DNA of 64,000 bases from Nothopassalora personata. Its lineage: Eukaryota; Ascomycota; Dothideomycetes; Mycosphaerellales; Mycosphaerellaceae. The notes beneath the pieces are model-generated. The model worked only from the letters and a program-made list of their open reading frames with translations, did no database searches and had not been told where the DNA came from. A program made the position numbers and the translations under genes. The DNA is taken from the NCBI GenBank assembly GCA_033816765.1, contig CM066292.1, forward strand, positions 992,001 through 1,056,000. Direction: 5' to 3'. Within the stretch, counting starts at the first letter, position 1; every line of letters begins with the position of its first letter. This document shows, piece by piece, positions 12,300 through 24,743 of this stretch.

Positions 12300-15200
12300 C
12301 ATATATACCTTGTTTTATTACATTTAATTTATTATAGATTTACACTAAGAGAAAGGAGAAGAGAAGGGAACTAAAATCCCAATTCTTAGGAGAGACAACT
12401 AGAAGAGATAGTTCAACCTTTAGAGATACAAGATAGAGAGCCAGTTAGCATTCTTTACAATTAATAACCTATTAGAAGTGTTATTTAACAACATTAAGGG
12501 CAAGAACCTAAAACTCTAGGAAGAGACTAAGATTAAAGAGATTCTTAATGCACTAATATAGACAAAACAAAATGCAGCTTACTGCTTTAGTATCCTAAGT
12601 AGGATTATAGAAGAAGATGAATTTGAGCTTAAGGGCTCTTACGAATCTAGAAAAGCTACTAAGATATAGGTGCATCTCTAGAACAAGTACAGCTAGGTAT
12701 TGCTAACCTATGCATATAAGCTCACAAAACAGTTTATAAACTTTAAGATAAGTAAAGAGTTCACTATTAGATCTGTATAGGCACACCTAGTATCTCTTAG
12801 AAGGAGGATTGCTAATGTTGACCTAGAGGGCTAGTACTATAGGAAAGCTAATATAAGAATAACCTAGCTTTTAAGCTTACTGCTACCTAACTACTATGTA
12901 GCTAGGGATACCATTATAGCTTAGCTAAAGATGGATTATAAAAGGACCTTAAAGATCCTTAAGGCTTAAGAGGCTAGATTAAATCCCTCTAAGGCTAAGT
13001 ATAGTATAGTAGCTACCTAGGTTAGGCCCTTAGGTTAGGTAAGATCACTTTCCTGCCTTCTCTATAAGAAGGACTATCTCATTAAGGACTGCCCTAGTCT
13101 CTCTAAGGCAAAGAAGGTCCTTAGATCTTATTTCTAAGCACTATCCTCCTAGAATACAACACATGTTAAGAAGAGAAGATCTCTACTACCATCTTCAAGA
13201 AGAACACTAAGAGAGAAGTCCTCTATAGAGGAACTTAAGAAAATGGTAAAGAAACTTAGCTCTAACATGCTATTACTCTAGAAGAACTAGGCCCAGTCTC
13301 CTTCCTCTAAAACAAGGAAGACTAGGAAAGGTTTCTCTACCTAAGAGCTACCTAACTTATGCAACTCATCCTAGAAGACAATGTCTAATAATAATAAGTA
13401 TAATAAAGTAGCTCACTTAACTACAGAAGTCTAAGTCAAGTTCCCCTTATTAGAGTAGTTACTTAATTCTTGTACTTCATCCTATATAACTAACTAGAAC
13501 TGCCTCTTTAGATCCATAACTCCCTTAATAAAGAAGAAATGGATCAAAGTAGGAGGTAGGCATTTGTTAGCCACTTATATTAGGACTATAGAGATAAGTA
13601 GGAGATCTAGTAGGAAAGTTGTTTTAGAAGATGTTCTGCTTATACCTAAGCTAGGGGTGAACCTAGTTTCTTAGAACTAGTTTAGTAAGCAGTTTAGTGT
13701 CCAACCTCCTTCATTTTCTCTTATATCCCCCTCTAGCTAAACTGTTGTCTAGACAAGGCTTCTTAGGGGGGTTCTATTCATTAATGAGATTTCTCCTCTA
13801 CTATAAGAAAGGGCACATCACTTATTATATGCACCACTAATAGAGAATGCCTTTAAAACTACTGAATGAGAGACTAACCTAAAACAGTAGGAGCTTTAGC
13901 ATAGAAGATTTGCACACTTTAGGAAGAACTTGCTCTAGAATCTTTATAAGGTAACAGACTTAAAAGAACCTATTCCTGTTCCTAGGGATAGCTTCTACTA
14001 GTGTAGAGTGTGTTTAATAGTAAAGATAAAGAAGTATAAAGGCAAAGTTACTAAGAGAAGACCTAAAAGACTTACCCTTATATCTATTAACATATGTAGT
14101 CTACTGCTAACATTAAGGCTAGGGTTTAAATACTAGCTTAAGATTATTAACAACTTCTCTAGAAAAAAGTAGACCTGTCCTCTTAAGAAAAGAGAAGATG
14201 CTCTAGTTGCTCTCTAGAACTAGAAGATTAAGGCAGAGAGGAAATCATTAGTATAGTTAAAAGCAGTTAGGCTTAATAATATAAGGGAACTTATTACATT
14301 ACTTAAGCAGTAGGAGAAGGATTTAGGAATTGGGCTAGAGCATACTAAGGCATACAACTCGCTCTAAAATAGACTAGTTAAAAGGTCAATACAAACCTTA
14401 GAAGACTCTATAAGGGCAATGCTTAAAGAGGCTAAGATGCTAATTAAATTCTAGCCTAAAGCACTAGAAGCCTAAACCTACATAAGGAACAAACTACCAA
14501 ATGGTCTAGACTATAATAGGTTTAAGGTTTCACTAGATAAAGCCTTTAATGGTATTAAGCCAACTATTAACTATTTAGAGGTTTAGGGATACAAAGCTAT
14601 TATCTACATAGACACAAGATCCTAGCCTCAATAGGTAAGAAGTAATAAACTAATAAACAGAGCTAAAGAAGTAGTGTTTATTAGATACGTTAAAAACATA
14701 GCTAAGGCCTAGCTCTTTTAGGAACTAGACATAAAAGCTATAAAACAACACACACATACAGACTTCTTTAAGGACCAACCTAGAGGTGATATAGATCTCA
14801 ATATTACAAAATTGAATCTATTAAGCAATGCACTAGCTAGGAGACCCTTAGGGAGGCTAAGGAAGGACATATCCTTAGAGCAACCTGTTCACCATTCAAT
14901 TATTTAGCAGAGCAGCCTAGTAACAGCCTAGCTAAGAAAGCTGTTTGTACAACTTCCCTAGCCTCTAAAGAATATAGGGGAATTTTAGAAAATCGATAAG
15001 CCAATTGAGATAAGCTTACTAGATCTCTAGGAAAAGAATATTACTAGGACATAAGTGACTACTCTTAGATCATCCCTTAGTAAGAGGAGGGCTAACTATA
15101 ATATTAAGGGCTATAAATAGAAACAGAAAGCCCTAAGATCTATAGTCCCTATACCTAAACTAGCTACTAAAGTAGGAGAAGCAATAGACCTCTTAGAGAA

Positions 15201-16990
15201 CCTTGCTGCTTACTACTAAGCTTTCTTTATAGCTATGCAATTAGTAGATAATTTAGTACTATAGGATAGTAAATTCCTAGAAGAAGTTAAGGAGATAGCC
15301 TTTATAGCAACTGCAGAAGTTATTGCATATAAGCAAGAGATCCTAATTCCAAAGTCCTATAAGGATGCTATAAATAACAAGAAATAGGGACACCTTTAGA
15401 AGGAAGCAATCTAGAAGGAGCTAGATGCTCTACAGAGCAACAACACCTAGGAGAATACTGTTCTACTAAAAGGAGTAAACTTAGTTACGTTAAGATAGGT
15501 CTTTAATGTTAAAAGAAGCATTAGTAGAGCCATTAAAAAGTTTAAGGCTAGGCTAGTTGCAAGGGGCTTTTTATAGAAGTTTAGTGTTAACTTCATAGAG
15601 ACATTTGCGCCTACAGTTAGACAGGACACCCTTAGGGTATTTATAGCTATTGTATGTAAGAAGGATCTCTATCTTCACTAAGTGGATATAAACAATGAGT
15701 TTATAGAAAGTACCCTCTATAAAGACATCTTTATATTACTACTACTAGGAGTTAAGCTTTCACTAAACATAGTGTTCAAGATCCTTAAAAGCTTATATAG
15801 ACTTAAGCAAGCAGCTAGAGATTGGAATCAACTCTCTATGTTAAAGCTTAGAGAGATTGGATTTACATAGTTAGAGGTAGATCTATGCCTACTTATTTAT
15901 AAGGAAAAAGAGATTATAATTCTTACACATATAGATAACATTCTCATTGCTGCACTAAAGTTAATAGATATTCTCTAGTTTAAAAGAGGACTTAGCAAAG
16001 TCTTTAAGATTAAAGATCTTAGTAAACCTAAAAAGATCCTTAACATAAGAGTTATAAGGGACAGGAGGAGAGGAATCCTAAAACTTAACTAGGGACACTT
16101 TGTTAGGGACAACCTTGCTAAGATAGGGATAAACTATAAGAAGGCAGCACCTACACACTTACCTATAGATAGCTATAAGGCTCTTAAACCTTCAAGCTAC
16201 ATAGATAAGAGGTGTGACAAGGCAGAGTACTAGAGTATTAATAGTACATAGATGTAGCTAGCAACAATTACAAGGCTAGACATTACTTTTGCCCTAGGAA
16301 GGATAAGCTTATTTATAAGTAACCTATCCACCCACTACATAAAGGCTTTAAAGAAGATTATAAGATATCTAAGGTTATATCCTAATCTCGGTCTTGTCTT
16401 CTCTAGGCATAGAGAAGGATGCCTAGTTGGATACTATAACTCTAATTATGCAATGGACAAAGTAGACAGAGTCTCTATCCTTAGGTATATCTTCTTCCTC
16501 TATAGGGCACTAGTCTCCTAGATAAGCAAGAAGCAAAAGTCTATAGCAACATCCACAATAGAAGCTAAATACATAGCTATAAATGCATGTGCAAAGCAAT
16601 CCCAATTCCTAGCTTCACTACCAAGGGAGATAGACTGTCTAGAGTTAGTAGGAGACTGTTCCTATTAACTAAGGATTACTAGAAACTAGGAGACTATGTT
16701 AAGCTTAAGACTAGTCTAATTAAGAGGTGACAACTAAGCTGCCCTTACCCTAGTAAGGGATGCACATGTTCATAACAAGTTAAAGCATATTAACATTGCC
16801 TATAATGCTGTTAGGAAACTTTAGTAGAGAAGGCTTATTACTGTTAAGTACACCCTAACATCTAAGATAGTTGTAGATAGGTTTATAAAGCTAAAGACTA
16901 GTCCACACTTCTAGAGGTTTATAAGCTAGCTCAACCTGTTATAGAGGTCTAAATACTACTAATAGGAGAAGAGTAGACTATAACCTCCTA
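12300..16990 (+). pseudogene. Copia D Gag-Pol polyprotein, RIP-inactivated
   Basis: Domains in order. A Gag CCHC relic lies at about 13053-13100 (first Cys and last Cys kept, others changed to Tyr). The protease/pre-integrase block reads VLLIPKLGVNLVS near 13632-13672. The integrase zinc region reads WHRRFAHF near 13900 (with the W codon readable only as TAG) and CRVCL near 14000. RT has KARLVARGF at about 15545 and YRLKQAARDW at about 15800. The RT catalytic box near 15930 reads HIDNIL, where YVDD is expected, so an Asp has become Asn by G to A. RNase H reads STIEAKYIA near 16555. Stops are almost all TAG or TAA. A 62-codon stretch at 15682-15870 is still open. The start codon is not clear. 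Confidence 0.9.
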
Positions 16991-17007
16991 TGTAAGATAA
17001 GTAGGAG

Positions 17008-17254
17008 TGTTAAGATGTAGCATCTTAAGGGGAGCTAACAGTTAGGTTATGATCTAATAGCCTAAGGCATCTACGATAACTTAGCTTGTCGGAAGATACC
17101 TTCTCTCCCCTTTAGCTTAGATAGACATCTAACACAATTAACACATTAGTTCCTAATATATTGCTGCATGCCCTGTGGCTATTAGCTAGTTGAAGATTGA
17201 TCTCTTACTCTACTCCGCTGCTAACTACGTATCCTATAAGGTCTTAACTTAACA
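17008..17254 (+). repeat. 3' LTR of Copia D
   Basis: 247 bp, TGTTAAG to TTAACA, 242 of 247 positions identical to the 5' LTR by my count. The target duplication atatc follows at 17255-17259. Confidence 0.95.
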
Positions 17255-17259
17255 ATATC

Positions 17260-19500
17260 TAAGATAATTTCCTCGTAGTACCGTTAGATAGTAAGTAGCA
17301 GCGGTATCGTCTTACGCTCTATACTAGGTAAGGATAAACCGTCTACCGCAATTAATTTATAACCTTCTTTCTTCTTATAGGTAGCGATCCTATGTCTTAT
17401 AATAAATAATTCGGAGGTAAAGTTCCCGCTTGCTCCGGAATCTATTATAGCATATGTCTTATTCCCGTTAACGATAATCTTAGTTCGAAACACTATTGTC
17501 GTTAGTAATGCTTAAGCCTTTTCTATGTCGTATAACTCCCTTCGGTCGCTTATTCCTAGGGAGTTAATCCTTTTCCCTATTCGTATATAGAACGTCGTGC
17601 TTCGTGTCTCGAGGCCTCCGCTTAAACCTAGCGCGAGCCTTTCTATATCCGCACCTATATTTAGTAACGTTCCTAGATCTTCTACGTTTCTAAGTAGAGT
17701 GCGCGTGCGTACTGCACTATATTACTAATTTATTCGATATAAATGTTCCTAACGGTATAAGGTATCCGGTTCCGGTTATTTGGCTCCCTATCGGTAGTTG
17801 TTCTATAATAGCGGTTACTAGATTCTCGGTCGTTTCTATAAGTAGGTATCTCTAGGCTATACCTCGTAGGGTGTCGAGTGTCTTATTAAACTTAATAGAG
17901 TATAGCATTCTTCGTCCGCCTATCTTAGGTAGGAACTCCTCGTGCCTTCTTTATAGGTATACGATTATGTTATATAATTTCTTAGGTACATTAATCGTGA
18001 AGGTTAGTTGTTTATTATCGTCGTTAGCGTCGCTCTCTTCACCTTCGGAGGAATCTTCTTCGCTTAATTCTTCCGGATCCTAATCCTCCTCGATAGTATC
18101 TAGCCTAGTAGTGTCTTAACCTTCTTCCTATGGTTCCGGTAACTACGATCCGTTCTATCCTAGGTCTTAGTTTGCCTTATTACTTCTATCGTCGTTAAAG
18201 TAGGATTCGTCGATATCTACTTCTCTAAGCGTAGCGTTCTACCTATACGTCGCTCCTAGGGTTCCTCTTAGTTAGTAAGGCTAATACCCTACGCCTAACT
18301 TCGTGGCGTAGTAAACTCTACACGAGTCTTAGTAATAGAATCGCTAATAAAGGCTGCTATAACTATTTCGAGATTCGGACTTAATCTCGTAGTCGACTCT
18401 TCGTATTATTATATTAAACTGTCGTAGTTAGTTCTTCGTATTAAATGGAATAACTACTATTTGCTACCTATAGTATCCTCCTCGTCCTTCTAAGGGGTCT
18501 AGGAGAGGCGTCGTGCTTCTGTTACTAGCTCTCTCCCCTACTCTCCGAGTATAGTCGGTATCTCCTCGAGATCTAACGCTACTCTTAGATTTACTAGGTC
18601 GGGGTTGTATTATATTAAACTGTTCGCGGCGTACTATATTCTTACCGCGGTAGTCCCTTACTAGGTAGCTAGGTTTACTATATCCGTAGTAAGTTCGTAT
18701 TTCTTTTAAACTCCGGGATGCTCTATTCCCGTTACTATTCCTAACCTTACGACCTTTCTCGGTAACGTCGAGTTCTATTAGCTATAGTCCGTAGTACGGT
18801 TTGTCCCTAGGCTTATTGTTATAGTTGTCGTAGAAGCCTCTATTACGGTTGTCGTAGCCTAGTGTATATCTAGCCTTTCCGGATACCTTAGAGTCGTATC
18901 TTCGTTCTATAGCTCTCTCGTAGAGCTTATCGTTAAGATTAATCGTAACTCTAACGAGGTCGCCTAAGCTATCGATTTTCCGACCGTCCCTTATTAACTC
19001 GTCCTTAATATGCTCCTTTAGTCCTCTTCGGTATATAACTTAAAGTGCTTTATCGTCCTAATCGGTAAGTTACGCGTATTCCTAGAATTTAGCAGTATAT
19101 TCGGTAGTAAATGTCTTCTATGTTAAATGCTAAATAACACGAACGGCAGTAGCAATCTTATTAGAGACACTAAAGATGCTCTTTATAGCATGCTTAAGAT
19201 AGTTATATAACCTAAAGATTCCGTCGGCATTATCTTCTCCGTTACTGTCTAGGTATTTCCTAAGGAATAGTTTAACCTAATGCTATGCTCGTCCTCTTAA
19301 GAAGGTAGTAGTAAAGATAGGCTTAAGGTTCTTAGGCATAGAGTTAAACAAGAAGTATATATCTGTCTAAGAGACCTAAGTATCGAACTTGTCTTAGTCG
19401 CTATAGTAGTATTCTAGCTTACTAACCTTAAGGGTGTCGTTGCCTACATAAGTAGCTAAGGCATTAATAGCATTATTCGCGGTCTAAGGTCGTCGGGCTC
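17260..19500 (-). pseudogene. gypsy B1 gag and protease relic
   Basis: This is the upstream half of the B1 polyprotein on the minus strand. Gag lies at about 19490-17900. Its CCHC knuckle relic at about 18675-18629 keeps RDYRGKNIVRR, with Cys and His changed to Tyr. Protease lies at about 17493-17284, still open for 69 codons, and contains the intact aspartic protease site IDSGASGNF. Homologous gag relics occur at 25850-28375 and 38883-40924. The frame is interrupted at 17259 by Copia D. Confidence 0.85.
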
Positions 19501-19571
19501 TACTTGCTTTACTAGGGGCGGGTGTTCCCCGTTTACTCTATCGGTCTCCTATCGTAGAGGGCGTTTAAAGC

Positions 19572-19977
19572 TATTAGGTTTAGTATAACCTAATAATATT
19601 ACAAGTTAAGAAGATAAGCTTAATTGGGTTTGTTCTCGGGCCGATAGGAAGTCGAGGGAGAGTAATAAAGCAATAGTTGTCTTCGTCTTATAAAGACTTA
19701 AGAAACAATATAGTAGAGATTAGGTTTCGGTGTATTCTAAACAGTAATATTAAACAGTAAGTTAAACGCATTGAACCTATAAGGGATTCTTAGCGTTCCT
19801 AAATACAAAGGAGATTCGTAGATCTCGGTAATTAGTCTAATTATTCTAAGCATAAGCAGCCTAATTAGTCTAAGCATAAGCGGTCTAATCGCCCTAAGTC
19901 TAAGCGCTTAGGTAGGATAAGTTACGTGCTCGTCTCGTTATTATAATTCTAGGGTCTATAGGAATTATTCCGTAATA
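19572..19977 (-). repeat. 5' LTR of gypsy B1
   Basis: 406 bp, the same length as the 3' LTR. Both ends are RIP-changed (TATTAGG for TGTTAGG, CCGTAATA for CCGTAACA). Nearly all other differences from 7347-7752 are C/T or G/A. Confidence 0.9.
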
Positions 19978-20999
19978 GTAGCGCCGGCAAAGCGTACGTA
20001 AGTATCGCCTATATACTTATTCTTATAGGCACTATACTACCTCTTACCCTAGGAGGGGGTTAGCTAATTTATATAAGGAGCGATAGTACGCCGTACGCGG
20101 CGAGCGTACGGGGCGCTTATAAGGCGTAGTACTTATACTTAAGATCTACTCGCCTAACTAGGTATATAGGTAGTACTACTCATCTAGAGCGTCCTATTCC
20201 TCCTAGGTAGGAGGATCGCGAAGCTCGTAGAAAAGCTTATCGCGCTAGGCGCGAGCGGCGCGTAGGCGAGCTACTAGCTACGTAATAGCGATACTAGTAT
20301 TACTAACGTATAGGTACCTACTTATCCTATATCGTCCGTACTTCTTAAGTAGCTTACCGGTAGTAATACTATTATACGTATCTAGCTCGTCTACTATACG
20401 GTTAGTAAGCGTATTATAAGCGATAAGCTTAGTAAATACTTACTAGTTATAAAGTATAGGAGATAATGTAAGTATATCTTAATATCTATACCTAGACGCT
20501 TAGCTAGTAATAACTTAGGGGTCTACGGGCCTAGTACGCTAAACTTATGCTTCGCTAGTATATCTAGTACGCTAAGCGCGCTAGATATCTATAGTAGTAC
20601 TAGTAATAGTATTAGTAGTACTAGTACTCCGCCTATAAGGGCCTCCTAGCGTAATTAATCTTAAATAGCTTCTTCTAAAGCTATAGTAGTACTAGCGGGT
20701 CGCTAGTTAGGAACCAGCGGGTCGCTATTAAGTTGCTAGTAGTACGGGTATAGTACGCTACGAGAACGTAGTATAATAAAAAAAAGAAGAAAAAGAGGAA
20801 AGAGGATATACTTCTTAAACCCTCGAGTTGGTTAACCGGGTAACTATAACTTTAATTACCTATACCCCGATAACGACACGTACGAGACCCGTAGGCGGGT
20901 TATATAGTAACGGAATCTATAAGAAGTAGATAGATTACTTATATAGAAACCTCCTAAAGCCGCGAGCTAAGGGTAGCTCGTCCTAGAAGGGGAGGTAGT
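19978..20999 (+). repeat. element A 3' segment, copy 2, to the 3' LTR
   Basis: Positions 19978-20540 repeat sequence also present at about 6790-7345. The rest continues to a purine-rich stretch (agaaggggaggtag, about 20982-20997) in front of the LTR, a plausible polypurine tract. A basic Arg-rich plus-strand frame (for example REARRKAYRARRERR near 20220-20265) is readable. The product is not recognised. An A-rich stretch lies at 20778-20800. Confidence 0.55.
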
Positions 21000-21180
21000 T
21001 ATAAGGGTAGCCTATAGCTAACCCTTATATATAATATAGCTATACCCGGCTTAGTAAGCCGTACGTAACGCGTATACGGACACTAAGCGACGCGTATAGC
21101 GTCTATAGAAGAAAGTAAGCTTTACTTTATATATAATTAGAAGATTATAGGCGTACTATATATTATAATATCCCCTTATA
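21000..21180 (+). repeat. 3' LTR of element A (RIP-mutated)
   Basis: 181 bp from TATAAGGG to CCCCTTATA. It matches 2665-2847 and 38686-38882; cactaagcgacgcgtatagc is shared with the 5' copy. Confidence 0.75.
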
Positions 21181-21194
21181 GCCTTATAGTCCTT

Positions 21195-22790
21195 ATATAG
21201 GTATACTAATACTTACGGGATAGTACGAGCTTCTCGTCGATATTATAGTATACCTTAATCTTACGAAAAGCCGCGTCTATAGCGCCCTCGGTTACCCGCG
21301 ACTAACGTTCCTAAGCTATATTACTCGCTTAATTATATCGAACCTTTGGCCTTAGGAGCTACGTATTACAATTAGTAATATAGTACGTATTAGGGACTTA
21401 GAGATATCGTAGATACTATAATAGTATCTTAAAAGAAGTATAGGCGTACGCGCGCGCTCGTAGGTTAATCTTAGCTTCGTATAGCGCTTTTAGTCGGAGT
21501 ATAGTACTTACGCTAAAGTCTTCGGCCCGCTACCTTATTTTTTACGTAACGCGTTTACGCGTTTCTCTACCTTTCTTGTTTAATACTATAATATAGTAGC
21601 ACTACGTACTCCGTTAGCGCCTATATTAGTAAATAGGGTAGCTAGATATAAGTTAAGTCCTTCGTTAAGATCCTAGGTGTATAGCGTATAGCGTTATAGT
21701 AATATACTAACTAAGATCTCGAAGTAGGAGAAAGTCCCTAAACCTACTATCTAGACCGTAATTAAGAACATTACTAAGATAGGCACTATAACCTTAGTAT
21801 ACCGTAGTAGCCGCCCTAAGAAAATATAGTCGTATCGTAAGATATAGCGTATTATTAACGCGGTACGAAAGAATCTGAAGTAGTCTTATACTAAGCTTAT
21901 TCGTAACCTCTATCTAGAAGTTAAGTGCGATACGATACGACGACTTCTTAATATCTATAACATTAAGAAATAGAAAGTAGCGAAGAGACTAGTACTTATA
22001 CCTAAACACGTAAGGCTCCGGCTTACCTTCGCGTTAAAATAGGAGCATCTTACTATTTAAGAGTAGTATAATATCCTCTTTTTAGGTAAGTGCTCCGTAG
22101 AGCGAGGAATAGGTAAGAAACGCGACTAGTACTTTTACGTACCCTACTATAAGTAGGACCGTAAGATAATCTAAACATATAATAAAGGTAAGGGCGTATT
22201 AGTAATAGTATAGGCCGGTATCTACGGTAAAGGCAAACGCACTAAATTAGTAGTAATAAGGCGTAATCTAGACTCTCTAAGGAAGGGCTACTCTACGGTA
22301 TCCTACCTTAAAGTTCTTAACGAAGGACTACTTCTAATCTACTCGGACAACGACATAAATAGGCTTATATTTATATAAGATAATACCCTAATATATAAGG
22401 CTCGAAAGGTATTACGTTAGTTTAAAGAACACGGTATAAACGTACTTATAGATTAGTCGCTATATAGTCCGGATCTTAACCTAATCGAGCACCTATAGTT
22501 CTTACTTAAGGAGTACGTATACGTAATTAACCTACGCTTTAACGACATCTAAGGCGTAGAGTAGTAACGTAGGGAACTTAAGAGGATACTACCTATTATA
22601 TAGGGACGTATTCCTAGGTATAGGGTACGTACGGTCGTAGAGAGTATACTGAATAGTGTATAAGCAGTGATTACTATAGAGGACTAGTATACGAAATACT
22701 AACTAGATAGAAACACCCTAAAGTCGTAGAATCTATTATCAATATATATATCTACAATTCCTAAAAGTATAGTTACCTATAGATTATTAT
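21195..22790 (+). mobile_element. Tc1/mariner relic
   Basis: About 1.6 kb around a Tc1/mariner transposase relic, which is a usual size for the group. Possible degenerate inverted ends are tataggtatactaatact near 21196-21214 and agtatagttacctata near 22770-22785, which are imperfect complements. The exact ends and the TA duplication are not certain. The element lies immediately downstream of the element A 3' LTR. Confidence 0.65.
21650..22712 (+). pseudogene. Tc1/mariner transposase relic
   Basis: The plus-strand frame reads CSVERG near 22095, IQDNTLIYKA near 22380 and YSPDLNLIEHLW near 22470. These are the blocks around the DDE catalytic residues of cut-and-paste Tc1 transposases. The second Asp and the third acidic residue (Glu in LIEHLW) are kept. 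The first Asp, expected just before CSVERG, reads Gly (FLGKCSVERG). The N-terminal DNA-binding part (about 21650-22050) is weaker. TAG/TAA stops replace Gln/Trp codons, for example the Trp of the usual WPPYSPDLN block. It is inactive. Confidence 0.8.
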
Positions 22791-23812
22791 ATTTCGTAAT
22801 ATGCTAGTAAGAATAGGTTAGGTTATTTCTTAAAAGTTGACTATGCTTAGTAAAGCCGGAGGCTTTTACGTCGGAGTTATAGAGTAGTAGTATAAGCTAG
22901 AAGCCTTATAGTAGCGCTAGAATTCGGCGCTAGCCCTTATAGCGTAAACCCGAATCCTATCTAGAGACTAGTCCGCCTCGGTAGTCGCCCTCGGCTTATT
23001 AGAGTCTATATATATATATATATTCTTATTATAGGTATAATAATGCAATAAGTAAACCCTATAGAGAGATACCGTATATCCTTACCTAATGTTAAACTTT
23101 ATAGTATAGTATATACCGTACTATATCCTAGCGGATCCCGCTTTACGCTTCCTAGCGTATTAGGTCCTATCTCCTTCGTAACTATTATACTTCGGAAAGA
23201 GCTAGCGCCGGTTCTTTACTATAAAGTACGCTTAAGGCTACCCTAAAGGTAGCGCTACCCCTAGATAGATTCGACTGTATATAATTTCTAGTACTCGAAT
23301 GCTAACTATCTTACCTTACGTAAGTATACGCTCGGTATTACATCGCTTAAGGACACATAAGGTACTAGTCTACGTAAATAAACGGTCTCTACTAGACGCC
23401 CGCCTAATAACTTCTACGTTCGGTAAAACGTAAGATAGTAATGTAGGGATCGAGGCTCGTAACTGTTTAGTAAAGAATAATATATAATTTTTAGGCCGAG
23501 ATTGACTACATCGTAGCGTATAATAGAGTTAGTATACCGTTAACGTAAAAGAGTAGTAGGTATATAAGAGAGGTTAAATCTATTACGCTATTCTCTAAAC
23601 TATGCCTACTACGTTTAGTCTTACCTTAGTATATAGGCTATAAAGTACCCTTTAATTTAGACTAGAGTAGTAAATTAGCTCTTTAGTATAGAGTAGGTAT
23701 AGTAATTAGTAATCTCGCTAGCTTGGCTAAGCCTAAAGTAGTAACTACGACTTAATAAGTAGGAAACCTTAAGTTCCCTACTTTTCCTTAAGATTACTAC
23801 TATCTTAGTATC
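22791..23812. other. AT-rich, RIP-mutated, nothing assignable
   Basis: A (TA)n run lies at about 23009-23022. The stretch is rich in cg and poor in ca/tg. I could not follow a frame or match it to the other repeats. Confidence 0.5.
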
Positions 23813-24743
23813 GTCCTACGGAGAGCGCCTTTACGCGGTAGACGACGTAAGTATCTTCGCTACGGTAAAGAGAAACTAAGACTTTCCCTCTCGAAAACTC
23901 CCTCTCGAAAACTCCCTCTTAAAAACTCCCTCTTAAAACGCGATGTTTTTCGTTAAGAAAAGAAGAAATGCTCGATAAGCGACGCCTATTTCGAAGCCTA
24001 CGACGTAACGGATACCTTTACTATAATATAAAGAAGAGAATAGAAGAGAGGAGAAGCGAGGGCACGCCCGGATACCTATTAACGAAGACACTCGATACCG
24101 TACGAAAGGGAGGAGAATACGGTAGGCTCTCTCTCTAGATAACGATAGCTATTAAAGTACCTAGGTAACTTAGGGGAACTAAGATAGGTAGTAAACTACG
24201 TAAACTACTACTTAGCATACCTAGAACTAAGAGAGGCTATTAACTACGTCGATTATAAGAGGTCTAGGTACTACGGGTCTACGAGGAACTAAAACCTTAG
24301 GCCCCGTTACGAGACAGTTAAAGGATAGAGGTACGGGCTATTAAAGGTACTACCTCTCTCTCTCTCTTAATTTTAACTCGGAGTACGTAAGACGGGATTA
24401 TCCGGCGCGGTAAAGGACGAGAAATACGGGCGTAAAACTTATCTCGCCCGGGGTAAGGTGATAAGAAACACGGGCGTAAGAAAAACGGGTATAATTTACC
24501 GCCTACCTTAGGCGGTAAGATAACGTAACAACTATAAAACACAACTACCGGAGCGCGGCGTACTACCGTAACAATATATTTAATATCTATCTTACGAATC
24601 TCTCCTTTTAAAGATTTTTATATCCGGGTACGCGGGTGGCTTTTCTCTTTATATTTAAATCTAGTCGTTAGTAACGACCCGTGTTATATAGTCTTAGACT
24701 TATAAAGTACGTTAATAGAATCATTATTATTGTTATTATTAAC
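23813..24743 (+). mobile_element. ~930-bp non-coding retroposon, copy 1
   Basis: 931 bp, flanked by a 17-bp direct repeat actactatcttagtatc (23796-23812 and 24744-24760). It starts gtcctacggagagcgcc and ends gtcttagactt...gttaatagaat, followed by an (ATT)n-like tail. Four other copies occur in this window. Long target duplications plus a variable simple-sequence tail are marks of LINE-driven retroposition. No coding frame is shared between copies. A short repeat of ctctcgaaaactccct lies near 23880-23935. It could be a large SINE or an internally deleted LINE; the family is unknown to me. Confidence 0.75.

Larger units (their letters stand above)
11641..17254 (+). mobile_element. Copia element D, complete, nested in gypsy B1
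   Basis: This 5614-bp element has 247-bp LTRs at both ends (11641-11887 and 17008-17254), both TGTTAAG to TTAACA, and a perfect atatc target duplication. It carries one polyprotein relic in the order Gag, protease, integrase, RT, RNase H, which defines Pseudoviridae/Copia. It sits in the protease-RT interval of gypsy B1, in the opposite orientation. It is the best preserved element in the window: CpA is still frequent and long frame stretches have no stop. It is therefore likely the youngest insertion in the nest. Confidence 0.95.
7347..19977 (-). mobile_element. gypsy chromovirus B1, interrupted by Copia D
   Basis: Two 406-bp LTRs (7347-7752 and 19572-19977) of equal length and very high identity bound the element. 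Read on the minus strand the order is 5' LTR, gag, protease, [Copia D], RT, RNase H, integrase, chromodomain, 3' LTR. This is the order of the Metaviridae chromovirus lineage. Two extra plus-strand items, an antisense frame and a tRNA-like sequence, lie between pol and the 3' LTR. No target duplication is visible: cccta on the left, gtagc on the right. The flanks are overlapping copies of element A sequence, which points to recombination after insertion. Confidence 0.85.
2665..21180 (+). mobile_element. gypsy chromovirus A, interrupted by gypsy B1
   Basis: Two copies of a ~180-bp LTR bound this stretch (2665-2847 and 21000-21180). The LTR type has inverted ends TGTAAGGGG and CCCCTTACA, seen best in the unmutated copy at 38686-38882. 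Between them lie a gag-pol relic, an extra 3' coding segment, the inserted gypsy B1 (7347-19977), and a second copy of part of the 3' segment. No target duplication was found: flank cgtgt on the left, gcctt on the right. The two LTRs could belong to two A copies fused by recombination, as the duplicated segment either side of B1 suggests. Confidence 0.65.

Noticed and set aside
24318..24542. 74-codon minus-strand frame
   Set aside because: It lies inside retroposon copy 1 and I saw no equivalent open frame in copies 3 and 4.
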